Source: Phenylobacterium sp. J426 (GTDB taxonomy: Bacteria > Pseudomonadota > Alphaproteobacteria > Caulobacterales > Caulobacteraceae). Taken from it: a DNA stretch of 64,000 nucleotides. Shown here piece after piece: positions 8,127 through 17,284 of this stretch (position 1 is its first letter; every line of letters starts with the position of its first letter). The stretch covers positions 2,418,001-2,482,000 of the forward strand of contig NZ_JAJOMY010000001.1 of assembly GCF_024699945.1 (NCBI RefSeq). The letters run 5' to 3'. The notes under the pieces are model-generated. The model worked only from the letters and a program-made list of their open reading frames with translations. It was not told the DNA's origin and did not search any database. The position numbers were made by a program, and so were the translations under genes.

Positions 8127-8795
8127 ATGAAACCGCAGGACATCCTGCCCAGGCTGGCGCTGGCCGCCGCCATCGTCGGCGCGATCGCCTACGTCTTCAC
8201 CTGGGACGGCGCCGCGCCCGAGAACATCGCCACCGCGGTGAAGGGAACCGGCGTCGGCTTCCTCGCCCTCTACTGCGCCATGCTGGCCCGCGAGCTCGAC
8301 GGCTGGCTGATCGCCGTCGTCATGCTGCTGGGCATGCTGGGCGACGTGCTCCTGAACGCCGTCGGCCTCACCACGGGCGCGCTCGCCTTCCTGGCCGGTC
8401 ACGTCGTGGCCATCGTCCTCTACCGCCGGAACGCCCGATCCAAGGCCGGGGGCCCTCTGACGCCCGCGACCATCCTCGGCGTCGTCCTCTTCACCGCCGC
8501 CGTCGCCGCCTTCGCCGCCTGGCTGCCGGGCGACCCCGCCCAGGCGCCGGGCGTCGGCCTCTATTCCGCCGGCCTCGCCCTGATGGCCGCCACCGCCTGG
8601 ATCAGCCGCTTCCCCCGCGCGCTCACCGGCCTGGGCGCGCTGCTCTTCCTGGCCTCCGACCTGCTGATCTTCGCCCAGATCGGCCCGCTCGCCGGCCAGC
8701 CCTGGACCGGCTACGGCGTCTGGGGCCTCTATTTCGCAGGCCAGCTCCTCATCGCCCTCGGCGTCACCCGCACGCTGGCCGGGCGCTCCACCTGA
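8127..8795 (+). CDS. YhhN/TMEM86 family membrane protein, lysoplasmalogenase-like
   Basis: This 222-residue protein has about eight hydrophobic helices with the two conserved acidic motifs of the family, GMLGDVLLN near residue 70 and FLASDLLIF near 175, plus an intervening FLAGHVVAIVLY helix. Family members hydrolyse the vinyl-ether bond of lysoplasmalogen in animals; bacterial members are integral membrane proteins of mostly untested function. It is divergent from the S9 peptidase, with 127 bp between starts. Codon use matches its neighbours. Confidence 0.8.
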   Translation: MKPQDILPRLALAAAIVGAIAYVFTWDGAAPENIATAVKGTGVGFLALYCAMLARELDGWLIAVVMLLGMLGDVLLNAVGLTTGALAFLAGHVVAIVLYRRNARSKAGGPLTPATILGVVLFTAAVAAFAAWLPGDPAQAPGVGLYSAGLALMAATAWISRFPRALTGLGALLFLASDLLIFAQIGPLAGQPWTGYGVWGLYFAGQLLIALGVTRTLAGRST

Positions 8796-8816
8796 ACGCC
8801 TCCCACGAAAGGAGCT

Positions 8817-8916
8817 GTCATCTCGGAGGCCGCGCCGCGGCTATCCGGGACCCGGAAGGTTCTGCAGCGCGGCGGCCTTGGGGCCCGGCGCTCCGCGGCG
8901 TTCCGGCCGGGATGAC
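8817..8916. repeat. Intergenic palindromic repeat, GTCATCCCGG family
   Basis: This copy starts GTCATCTCGG and ends CCGGGATGAC at about 8907-8916, with a central GGCTATCCGGGACCC block shared with the copy at 10297. It lies in the 375-bp gap between the YhhN gene and recA. Apart from this repeat and the LexA boxes, nothing else is seen in the gap. Confidence 0.75.
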
Positions 8917-9064
8917 GATCTGAGGGTGGTGCGAACACCCACGTCCGAATCCGACGCACCCCGCCCCTACACCTCGCAACATCGATGCGGACGGCCACAC
9001 CGCCGTCCCCGCCGAACCGCACCACCCGCCGCCATCGCCCTCACGCCACACGGCCCGGGCGACG

Positions 9065-9090
9065 GAACATCTTGCGAACCTGGAACGAAC
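9065..9090. promoter_or_regulatory. Tandem LexA (SOS) boxes upstream of recA
   Basis: GAAC occurs at 9065-9068, 9076-9079 and 9087-9090, each separated by exactly 7 nt. This makes two abutting copies of the alphaproteobacterial LexA site GAAC-N7-GAAC (the complement of GTTC-N7-GTTC), sharing the middle half-site. The array ends 80 bp upstream of the recA ATG, where SOS control is expected. A further GAAC at 9083 is out of register. Confidence 0.85.
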
Positions 9091-9170
9091 CAGGTACGCA
9101 TGAGTCCTCGGCTCTGGTTCGAGTTCGACGGCCGGGTTGGCGGAATCGTGGGATAGATGAGGGCTCGGAA

Positions 9171-10259
<1,089 letters not shown>

Positions 10260-10296
10260 GGCGGCCTCCTCCGCTCCCCCCACCCAACCCTCGGAT

Positions 10297-10345
10297 GTCA
10301 TCCCGGACGCCGCAAAGCGGCTATCCGGGACCCCAAAGGGCGAAA
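10297..10345. repeat. Intergenic palindromic repeat, short copy of GTCATCCCGG family
   Basis: GTCATCCCGGACGCCGC is followed closely by GCGGCTATCCGGGACCCC, so only the left half and core of the longer copies remain. It is located 37 bp after the recA stop. Confidence 0.7.
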
Positions 10346-10494
10346 GGGGGGAAGGGCAGGGCGCCAACCACTTAGCTCACCCCCGCGCAATCGGGGACGA
10401 AGTTCCTCTGAAGCCAACCCGCGCCGGCGTCGGGCCTCCCCGCCAACCCGGCCCGCCGCCACCCACCCTGCGCGCGAGCGCGGCCTCAGAGGAC

Positions 10495-10529
10495 AGGACG
10501 CCCAGGGGACGCCCCGGGCGTCCTTTTTG
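10495..10529 (+). terminator. Rho-independent terminator downstream of recA
   Basis: AGGACGCCC at 10495-10503 pairs with GGGCGTCCT at 10516-10524 across a 12-nt loop, followed by a T run ending at about 10529. It lies 236 bp after the recA stop and 37 bp before the IS1182 left end. The 10260-10565 gap holds only this and the short repeat. Confidence 0.8.
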
Positions 10530-10565
10530 TTGGGGAGACCTGGGCCCGGACGGCTGTTCATGACT

Positions 10566-12129
10566 GAGGCTGTGTAAAAACGCGAAGCAGGGCAGACTCC
10601 TGACACACGGGTCGGGAGGCGCTGATGAGCCGCTTCGTCGAGGGTGAAGATCGCCGTCAGCCGGTGCTGCTTCCCAGCTGTCTGGACGACTACGTCAGCG
10701 ACGAGAACCCGGCTCGGCTGATCGACGTCTTCGTTGATGAGCTGGATCTCGGCGGCCTGGGTTTCGAGATCGTCCCGGCTGCGACGGGCCGGCCGGCGTA
10801 TCACCCGGCGATGCTGCTGAAGCTATACATCTATGGCTACCTCAACCGGGTGCAGTCGAGCCGGCGGCTGGAGCGCGAAGCACAGCGCAACGTCGAGCTG
10901 ATGTGGCTGACGGGGAAGCTCGCGCCGGACCACAAGACCATCGCCAACTTCCGGAAGGACAACGGCGCAGCGATCCAGGCGGCCTGCGCCCACTTCATTG
11001 TGCTGTGCCGTCAGATCGGCCTGTTCACTCAGGCGGTGGCTGCGGTGGACGGCAGCAAATTCAAGGCGGTGAACACCCGCGACAAGAACTTCACGCCGGC
11101 CAAGCTGAAGAAGCGGATCGAGCAGGTCGCGGAGCACATCGCCGGCTATCTCCAGGAGCTGGACACCGCCGACCGTCTCGAGGGCGAGGCGGTCGAAGCC
11201 CGCACCGTGAAGCTCAAGGACAAGATCGCCACGCTGCGGGCGCAGATGCAGGCGCTGAAGGCGATGGAGGCGCAGGTGGAGGCGTCCCCTGACGGCCAGG
11301 TATCGCTGACCGATCCGGACGCGCGATCCATGGCCACGAGCGGCCGCGGCAGCGGCATCGTCGGCTACAACGTCCAGAGCGTCGTCGACGCCGAGCACCA
11401 CCTGATCGTCGCCCATGACGTGATCACCACGGGCAGCGATCGCCAGCAGCTCGCCGAGATGAGCGGCAAGGCCAAGGACGCCATGGGCGTGGAGCGGCTC
11501 GAGATGCTGGCCGACCGAGGCTACTTCTCCGGCGAGGAGATCCTGGCCTGCGAGCAGATCGGCGTGACGCCGTACGTGCCCAAGCCGCTCACCTCAGGTG
11601 CCAAGGCCGATGGACGCTTCGGCAAGCAGGACTTTGCTTACGTGCCCGAGCAGGACGCCTATCGCTGTCCCGGCGGGAGCCTGCTCCGGCGGCGCATGAC
11701 GACCGTCGAGAAGGGGCTCACCCTGCATCGCTACTGGGATCGGGCGAGCTGCCAGGCCTGCGCGCTGAAGCCCCAGTGCACGCCCAGCGTCGAGCGCCGG
11801 ATCACCCGCTGGGAGCATGAAGCCACGATCGAGGCGCTGCAGCGGCGGATGGATCTCGCGCCCTACGCCATGCGGGCCCGCCGGCGGATCGTCGAACACC
11901 CCTTCGGGACGATCAAAGCCTGGATGGGCCACACCCACTTCCTAATGAAGCGGCTCCCGAACGTGAAGACGGAGATCAGTCTCCACATCCTCGCCTACAA
12001 CATGAAGCGGGTGATGCAGATGCTCGGAACGGGGCCGCTGATCGCGGCGATCCGGACCTGAGGGAGCGGCGCGTCTAGCCCGCCTGCCATCAGCGGCTCA
12101 GCGCCGGCAGCGAGTTTTTACACGGCCTC
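10566..12129 (+). mobile_element. IS1182-family insertion sequence, copy 1 (1564 bp)
   Basis: The left end starts GAGGCTGTGTAAAAACGCG and the right end, read inward on the other strand, starts GAGGCCGTGTAAAAACTCG. These are imperfect terminal inverted repeats of about 19 bp with two mismatches. The element is flanked by a direct repeat GACT at 10562-10565 and 12130-12133, a 4-bp target duplication. It has one transposase ORF and the same length as the inverted copy at 13068. Confidence 0.92.
10625..12061 (+). CDS. IS1182-family transposase
   Basis: This 478-residue DDE transposase starts with a DUF772-type N-terminal region (LDDYVSDENPARLIDVFVD... and the YIYGYLNR segment). A catalytic Asp lies in AVDGSKFKAVN near residue 142, a second in the LADRGYFS motif near 295, and the terminal Glu in EHPFGTIKAWMG near 420. 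A Cys-rich segment (CQACALKPQC) sits before the last motif. The start is supported by GGGAGG just upstream. The reading frame is intact, and the protein is identical to that of copy 2, so transposition was recent. Confidence 0.95.
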   Translation: MSRFVEGEDRRQPVLLPSCLDDYVSDENPARLIDVFVDELDLGGLGFEIVPAATGRPAYHPAMLLKLYIYGYLNRVQSSRRLEREAQRNVELMWLTGKLAPDHKTIANFRKDNGAAIQAACAHFIVLCRQIGLFTQAVAAVDGSKFKAVNTRDKNFTPAKLKKRIEQVAEHIAGYLQELDTADRLEGEAVEARTVKLKDKIATLRAQMQALKAMEAQVEASPDGQVSLTDPDARSMATSGRGSGIVGYNVQSVVDAEHHLIVAHDVITTGSDRQQLAEMSGKAKDAMGVERLEMLADRGYFSGEEILACEQIGVTPYVPKPLTSGAKADGRFGKQDFAYVPEQDAYRCPGGSLLRRRMTTVEKGLTLHRYWDRASCQACALKPQCTPSVERRITRWEHEATIEALQRRMDLAPYAMRARRRIVEHPFGTIKAWMGHTHFLMKRLPNVKTEISLHILAYNMKRVMQMLGTGPLIAAIRT

Positions 12130-12310
12130 GACTCTCTAGCGGAACTTCGTAGAATCCGGTCTTAGGCGCGAAGGTGGGCAACGGGTCGGTTGCGGACGTT
12201 CGGGAGGTCTGCTCTGAACCCGCAGTCGAAGTCGCTTGGGCGCGGAGTTCGTTGGCCCTAGCTTCCTGAATATGGCTCTCGCTAACGCTGGCCAACGATC
12301 AAGCAGAGGT

Positions 12311-12871
12311 ATGAGACCTGCCGCGGCAGTCATACCACTGCGTCTGTTGGGCCAAGTCGCTTTAGTCGGCGCCCTCGGGCTCTCGGCTTGCGGTGAGACG
12401 TCAAGTGCGCCCGTGGTTCAGGACTTCGGGGCTTTCAAACTGAAGGTGCCACGTGACGACGAGATCTGCGGCTCCGCACAGGTCGTGCCTGACACTCTGG
12501 TCTTCTACCTGCCGCCCGACAGCGGCCGTTGCGACGCTCCCGCCATCTTGGTGCAGGTAATAGCCGATCGCGAAGGCCCGGCCGCTGTTGGAGTGCCGTT
12601 CCGCGCGCAAGTCAGCCTTGCGCAAGCCTTACTTCGGTCCACCCCCAACGAGCGCTACGTCTTGACGGACCCAGGGCTCGGCGGCTTCCAGCCAATGAAC
12701 TTTGAAGGAGCGATCGCCTGGTCCGCCTGCCGTAGCAGTTGCGTTGCGGTGTTTCGGCATCAGTCGGCAGTCGTGCGGGTGACGTGGAGTCGCGAGGCGA
12801 CAGCGCGCGCCCCTGGCGAGATCGCATCCGTAGTTCGCGGTCACCTTGTGCGTTGGACCTCGGGCCCCTGA
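12311..12871 (+). CDS. Predicted lipoprotein of unknown function, between two IS copies
   Basis: The start at 12311 is chosen over the longer frame because it puts a hydrophobic segment directly before a lipobox LSAC with Cys27, and AGAGGT precedes it. The mature 160-residue part has paired Cys residues (EICGSAQ..., SGRCDAP..., SACRSSC) that could form disulfides in the periplasm. A central stretch with VPFRAQVSLAQALLRSTPNERY follows. No family is recognised. The base composition is visibly more A+T rich than the core genes. It sits between inverted IS1182 copies, but their different target duplications argue that they landed separately. Confidence 0.65.
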   Translation: MRPAAAVIPLRLLGQVALVGALGLSACGETSSAPVVQDFGAFKLKVPRDDEICGSAQVVPDTLVFYLPPDSGRCDAPAILVQVIADREGPAAVGVPFRAQVSLAQALLRSTPNERYVLTDPGLGGFQPMNFEGAIAWSACRSSCVAVFRHQSAVVRVTWSREATARAPGEIASVVRGHLVRWTSGP

Positions 12872-12902
12872 AGCGGTTGGGGGCGAAGGTCCACTTCCGA
12901 CC

Positions 12903-13017
12903 GAGGCCGTGTAAAAAGCTCGCTGGCGGCCCTGAGCCGCTGATCTGCAGCGCGCGCGAGACGCGCCGCTCCCTCAGATCCGGATCGCCGCCGTCAGGGT
13001 CCCCATTCCGCAGAATG
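12903..13017 (-). mobile_element. Relic right end of a third IS1182-family copy
   Basis: The segment begins GAGGCCGTGTAAAAA like the IS terminus, and continues with recognisable but diverged matches (CTGAGCCGCTGAT, GACGCGCCGCTCCCTCAG, TCCGGATCGCCGCC). On the minus strand it still encodes a degraded transposase C-terminus ending GTLTAAIRI-stop, against LGTGPLIAAIRT-stop in the intact copies. GACC precedes it, as it does copy 2. Similarity fades after about 13017. Confidence 0.75.
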
Positions 13018-13067
13018 TGGGCCGCAGAGTCGGCGTTCCGGCCGTGACTCAGCGTCCGCTGTCGACC

Positions 13068-14631
13068 GAGGCCGTGTAAAAACTCGCTGCCGGCGCTGAG
13101 CCGCTGATGGCAGGCGGGCTAGACGCGCCGCTCCCTCAGGTCCGGATCGCCGCGATCAGCGGCCCCGTTCCGAGCATCTGCATCACCCGCTTCATGTTGT
13201 AGGCGAGGATGTGGAGACTGATCTCCGTCTTCACGTTCGGGAGCCGCTTCATTAGGAAGTGGGTGTGGCCCATCCAGGCTTTGATCGTCCCGAAGGGGTG
13301 TTCGACGATCCGCCGGCGGGCCCGCATGGCGTAGGGCGCGAGATCCATCCGCCGCTGCAGCGCCTCGATCGTGGCTTCATGCTCCCAGCGGGTGATCCGG
13401 CGCTCGACGCTGGGCGTGCACTGGGGCTTCAGCGCGCAGGCCTGGCAGCTCGCCCGATCCCAGTAGCGATGCAGGGTGAGCCCCTTCTCGACGGTCGTCA
13501 TGCGCCGCCGGAGCAGGCTCCCGCCGGGACAGCGATAGGCGTCCTGCTCGGGCACGTAAGCAAAGTCCTGCTTGCCGAAGCGTCCATCGGCCTTGGCACC
13601 TGAGGTGAGCGGCTTGGGCACGTACGGCGTCACGCCGATCTGCTCGCAGGCCAGGATCTCCTCGCCGGAGAAGTAGCCTCGGTCGGCCAGCATCTCGAGC
13701 CGCTCCACGCCCATGGCGTCCTTGGCCTTGCCGCTCATCTCGGCGAGCTGCTGGCGATCGCTGCCCGTGGTGATCACGTCATGGGCGACGATCAGGTGGT
13801 GCTCGGCGTCGACGACGCTCTGGACGTTGTAGCCGACGATGCCGCTGCCGCGGCCGCTCGTGGCCATGGATCGCGCGTCCGGATCGGTCAGCGATACCTG
13901 GCCGTCAGGGGACGCCTCCACCTGCGCCTCCATCGCCTTCAGCGCCTGCATCTGCGCCCGCAGCGTGGCGATCTTGTCCTTGAGCTTCACGGTGCGGGCT
14001 TCGACCGCCTCGCCCTCGAGACGGTCGGCGGTGTCCAGCTCCTGGAGATAGCCGGCGATGTGCTCCGCGACCTGCTCGATCCGCTTCTTCAGCTTGGCCG
14101 GCGTGAAGTTCTTGTCGCGGGTGTTCACCGCCTTGAATTTGCTGCCGTCCACCGCAGCCACCGCCTGAGTGAACAGGCCGATCTGACGGCACAGCACAAT
14201 GAAGTGGGCGCAGGCCGCCTGGATCGCTGCGCCGTTGTCCTTCCGGAAGTTGGCGATGGTCTTGTGGTCCGGCGCGAGCTTCCCCGTCAGCCACATCAGC
14301 TCGACGTTGCGCTGTGCTTCGCGCTCCAGCCGCCGGCTCGACTGCACCCGGTTGAGGTAGCCATAGATGTATAGCTTCAGCAGCATCGCCGGGTGATACG
14401 CCGGCCGGCCCGTCGCAGCCGGGACGATCTCGAAACCCAGGCCGCCGAGATCCAGCTCATCAACGAAGACGTCGATCAGCCGAGCCGGGTTCTCGTCGCT
14501 GACGTAGTCGTCCAGACAGCTGGGAAGCAGCACCGGCTGACGGCGATCTTCACCCTCGACGAAGCGGCTCATCAGCGCCTCCCGACCCGTGTGTCAGGAG
14601 TCTGCCCTGCTTCGCGTTTTTACACAGCCTC
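13068..14631 (-). mobile_element. IS1182-family insertion sequence, copy 2 (1564 bp, inverted)
   Basis: It has the same length and ends as copy 1 but the opposite orientation. The direct repeat GACC at 13064-13067 and 14632-14635 is its own 4-bp target duplication, distinct from the GACT of copy 1. Two inverted, apparently identical 1.56-kb copies about 940 bp apart are a substrate for homologous inversion of the segment between them. Confidence 0.92.
13136..14572 (-). CDS. IS1182-family transposase, second copy
   Basis: The 478-residue protein is identical in sequence to that of copy 1, with the same DDE motifs (AVDGSKFK, LADRGYFS, EHPFGTIKAW). It is intact and presumably functional. The identity between copies implies recent duplication or gene conversion. 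Confidence 0.95.
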   Translation of the reverse strand: MSRFVEGEDRRQPVLLPSCLDDYVSDENPARLIDVFVDELDLGGLGFEIVPAATGRPAYHPAMLLKLYIYGYLNRVQSSRRLEREAQRNVELMWLTGKLAPDHKTIANFRKDNGAAIQAACAHFIVLCRQIGLFTQAVAAVDGSKFKAVNTRDKNFTPAKLKKRIEQVAEHIAGYLQELDTADRLEGEAVEARTVKLKDKIATLRAQMQALKAMEAQVEASPDGQVSLTDPDARSMATSGRGSGIVGYNVQSVVDAEHHLIVAHDVITTGSDRQQLAEMSGKAKDAMGVERLEMLADRGYFSGEEILACEQIGVTPYVPKPLTSGAKADGRFGKQDFAYVPEQDAYRCPGGSLLRRRMTTVEKGLTLHRYWDRASCQACALKPQCTPSVERRITRWEHEATIEALQRRMDLAPYAMRARRRIVEHPFGTIKAWMGHTHFLMKRLPNVKTEISLHILAYNMKRVMQMLGTGPLIAAIRT

Positions 14632-14662
14632 GACCCATAGCGGACGCGAACGGACGGCACAC

Positions 14663-15058
14663 TTACTCTCGCGGCCAACGTCGCCTAGGCTCTTGAGCCG
14701 CTAGTTCGATGCTGAGGTCGGTGCGAGCTTTGGTGTCGATTATGTGCCGCGGACCGAATGGAAGCTCGGTACCGCTCCAGAGTTCTTCGTTCTGCTCGAT
14801 CGCGTCTGGATCGTTGTCCAGCACCCCCAAGTAGGCTTCTAGTGTGCGCTCTCGAACGATCACCCACATGCGCTCGACAGAGACGGGAGCATCTCCATCG
14901 TCGACAGCGATGCGGAAGATCAGCTTGGCGTAGTCGCCGGGCTGGAGTTGCTCCCGCCCCCCCGCCTCGGGAATCCAGAACGTCGACGGCGCTCCACGGT
15001 GACGCTCTTCGCCGTCATCTAAGCACCAGCCGTCTCGCTCAAGGTCAGGCTCTCGCAT
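14663..15058 (-). CDS. Hypothetical protein, 131 aa
   Basis: The protein reads as a compact, mostly beta domain: GDYAKLIFRIAVDD, then VERMWVIVRERT, then YLGVLDNDPDAIEQNEELWSGTELPFGPRHIID. The WVIVRER...GVLDNDP arrangement recalls DUF2314-type proteins, in which a strand pair is followed by a GxLxNxP turn, but I cannot assign it firmly. It has no signal peptide. It lies 27 bp beyond IS1182 copy 2 within the accessory island; function unknown. Confidence 0.65.
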   Translation of the reverse strand: MREPDLERDGWCLDDGEERHRGAPSTFWIPEAGGREQLQPGDYAKLIFRIAVDDGDAPVSVERMWVIVRERTLEAYLGVLDNDPDAIEQNEELWSGTELPFGPRHIIDTKARTDLSIELAAQEPRRRWPRE

Positions 15059-15200
15059 GCACTAGAGCTAAAGCACCCCGTCGACGTCGGCAAACCACCC
15101 ATAGCTGACGTTCAGCGCGGCAGCTGAGAGGAGCACCGTCGCGCAGCCACCCGAAGGTCCGCTTCCCGGCGCGTCGTCAATGTCCGTGTGTGGACGCCCC

Positions 15201-15442
15201 TTAGGAAGCAAGAGGTTTTCGGAGAGGTTCAGCGCCACGGGTTCAGGTGCTTCCGTGTGTCCGGCCTGTTGATGCGGCTCATCACGGCCGCTGGCCTGTA
15301 TGGAGATCGCGGATCGGGTCCATACCGCTCGCTGCGCGCTCGAGGCGCCAGGACATTGTCTGGTTCTCCCGACCCCGTCTCTGACCGTTGCGCCATAACT
15401 CTCTGCTGACCTTCCCGCCTCCCTGACGGCTCTGGCCGACGG
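15201..15442 (-). ncRNA. Candidate bridge/seek RNA region of the IS1111-type element
   Basis: This is the 242-nt segment between the transposase stop and the right subterminal repeat. It has no credible ORF, although a short plus-strand frame exists. IS1111-group elements encode their target-selecting guide RNA in this 3' non-coding segment. The call rests on element architecture; I did not fold it or identify the target- and donor-binding loops. Confidence 0.45.
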
Positions 15443-16468
15443 CTACATCGCCGCGGCCGGAGCTCTATAGGATCCGCCGTGGGCCATCAGCGCCCAGACG
15501 ATCCTCGCCATCTTGTTGGCCAGCGCCACCGTCACCAGCATGCGCGGCTTCCTGGCGAGCATCCCCATCAGCCACGGGCTCCCGCTCGAGCCCTCGCGGG
15601 CGGCGTGGCTGGCGGCGGAGCTGGCGCCGAGGATCAGCAGCCGCCTCAGACTGCGCTCGCCCATCTTCGAGGTCCGGCCGAGCCGCTCCTTGCCGCCGCT
15701 GGAGTGCTGTTTGGGCGTGAGCCCCAGCCAGGCGGCGAAGTCACGGCCTCGCCGGAAGGTCGAAGGCGGCGGCGCGAGCGCTACGAGCGCTGTAGCCACG
15801 ACAGGACCCACGCCGGGAATCGTCATCAGGCGCTTGGCGACGGGATCAGCCTTGGCCCGCGCTGCGATCTCGCGATCGAGCACGGCGATCTTCGCCTGGA
15901 CCGACTGCAGGCTCTCGGCGATCACCGCCAGCACGGGGCGCGCCTCGGCCGGCAGCTCCGACGCAGGATCCGCCACCAAGTCGATCAGCTTGGCGACGTG
16001 GCCCGGTCCCTGCCGCACGACGTAGCCGAACTCACCAAGGTGACCGCGCAGCGCATTGATCAGCTGCGTGCGCTGACGGACCAGCAGATCGCGGGTGCGG
16101 AAGACGACGGCCGCGCCCTGCGCCTCCGCGCTCTTGGCGCCGACGAACCGCATCGTCGGTCGCTGCGCCGCCTCGCAGATCGCCTCGGCATCGGCCATGT
16201 CGTTCTTCTGCCGCTTCACGAACGGCTTCACGTACGCCGGCGGGATCAGCCGGGTCTCATGACCCAGAGCGGCGATCTCGCGAGCCCAGTAGTGCGCGCT
16301 GGCGCAGGCTTCCATCGCCACCAGGCACCTCGGCTGAGCCGAGAAGAACGCCAGTACCTGGTCTCGCCGAAGCTTCTTGCGGAAAGCCACCGCGCCTGAC
16401 GCATCCGCGCCGTGCGCCTGGAAGATGCTCTTCGCCAGATCGAGCCCGATCGTAGTAACCTCGCACAC
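15443..16468 (-). CDS. IS110-family transposase (IS1111 group)
   Basis: The 341-residue DEDD recombinase starts with TIGLDLAKSIFQAHG, carrying the first catalytic Asp. The Glu is in MEACASAHYWARE near residue 53, with further Asp residues in RQKNDMADAEAICEA. The C-terminal Tnp_20 domain contains IPGVGPVVATALVA and the FAAWLGLTPKQHSSGGKERLG signature with its conserved Ser. MEACASAHYWA and KNDxxDAEAICEA are typical of the IS1111 branch. The ORF is intact. Confidence 0.93.
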   Translation of the reverse strand: MCEVTTIGLDLAKSIFQAHGADASGAVAFRKKLRRDQVLAFFSAQPRCLVAMEACASAHYWAREIAALGHETRLIPPAYVKPFVKRQKNDMADAEAICEAAQRPTMRFVGAKSAEAQGAAVVFRTRDLLVRQRTQLINALRGHLGEFGYVVRQGPGHVAKLIDLVADPASELPAEARPVLAVIAESLQSVQAKIAVLDREIAARAKADPVAKRLMTIPGVGPVVATALVALAPPPSTFRRGRDFAAWLGLTPKQHSSGGKERLGRTSKMGERSLRRLLILGASSAASHAAREGSSGSPWLMGMLARKPRMLVTVALANKMARIVWALMAHGGSYRAPAAAM

Positions 16469-16581
16469 GGACGCCTCCTTCGTAGTGGTGCTTCAACACC
16501 TCCACTCTGGCACTTCGATGCCGTCAGGGGGCGTCCACCCCATCGCTCCTGGCGCATCTCGGTAGTCACCCGGGGCGACGC

Positions 16582-17139
16582 CTACCTCCGGCAGGGACTG
16601 ACATAGGCCTCTCGGTATGGCCTGCCGAAGCAGGCGATCAGACCATCAACGACATCCAGATTTGGCGGCCAGCTGAATCGCACTCCGAACCGCGCTTCCG
16701 CGTCTGCGACTGTTTGCGCCCAGGTAGGCGGCGGCGTCGCGGCGATAAGCGTCTCGCGGGCAGCCAGCAGTCGCGGCTTGTCACCCTCAAGGAAGGCGAT
16801 TGTCGCGTCGACGTAAGGGTTCCAGGCCGCGGTGTCCGTGACCTTGCGAGACTTCGCGAGCAGAGGAGCAGCGCTGGGGGCGTCTCCGGCAAACGCACGC
16901 AGCTGACCCTCATGCCAATAGAGGATGCCCTCATTGGAACTTCGTGGATGGGCCAGCCGGTAATCGCGAAGGAGGTCGGCTGCAGCGGCTTCGCAGCCCG
17001 GGCGGTTAGCGATCGCGCGCCAGCCGCCTTTCGGATCTTGGTCGAATGCCTGCTGGTCGAGCGCAAGCAATGCCGACCGATCATAGCTGCAGTCAGGAGC
17101 AGTCGCGGCTAGTGCAGCGGCCAGGATTGCGCCGAGCAT
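16582..17139 (-). CDS. Hypothetical exported protein, 185 aa
   Basis: A short signal peptide (MLGAILAAALAATA) precedes a mature domain that looks all-helical, with paired helices resembling degenerate tetratricopeptide repeats (WRAIANRPGCEAAAADLLRDYRLAHP, then EGILYWHEGQLRAFAGD...). A C-terminal part with LIACFGRPYREAYVSPCRR follows. Three Cys residues may form disulfides. It starts 38 bp beyond the estimated IS1111 end. No family is recognised. Confidence 0.65.
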   Translation of the reverse strand: MLGAILAAALAATAPDCSYDRSALLALDQQAFDQDPKGGWRAIANRPGCEAAAADLLRDYRLAHPRSSNEGILYWHEGQLRAFAGDAPSAAPLLAKSRKVTDTAAWNPYVDATIAFLEGDKPRLLAARETLIAATPPPTWAQTVADAEARFGVRFSWPPNLDVVDGLIACFGRPYREAYVSPCRR

Positions 17140-17284
17140 GGGACGAGGGCCTCAACGTTGCCGCACCCGCGAAGCTTGCCCCAACACCTGCGCCTGGCAA
17201 GTCAGCTTTCGGGTCGAGGCTGAATGTCTGCTGCTGGCGCTGACCCGAACGTCCGCTAACGGCATCAGCGGGTGGTGTCGGAGC

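Larger units (their letters stand above)
15188..16544 (-). mobile_element. IS110-family (IS1111 group) insertion sequence
   Basis: Subterminal inverted repeats TGGACGCCCC at 15191-15200 and GGGGCGTCCA at 16528-16537 bracket the transposase gene. The outer ends are estimated by adding the 3 and 7 bp normally found outside IS1111 subterminal repeats. Only about 59 bp lie between the start codon and its nearer repeat, but about 240 bp lie after the stop codon, the layout of the IS1111 group. Confidence 0.8.

Noticed and set aside
5159-8923. A 1254-codon open frame on the plus strand
   Set aside because: It runs through the AraC gene in a wrong frame and antisense to the S9 peptidase, with low-complexity Arg/Pro/Ala-rich translation. 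It is a by-product of high GC content.
10562-14635. A composite transposon carrying the lipoprotein gene
   Set aside because: The two IS copies have different target duplications (GACT and GACC) on their own flanks, so they inserted independently.
15188-15409. Plus-strand ORF of 73 codons
   Set aside because: It lies inside the IS1111 non-coding tail, has no ribosome binding site, and its translation resembles no protein.
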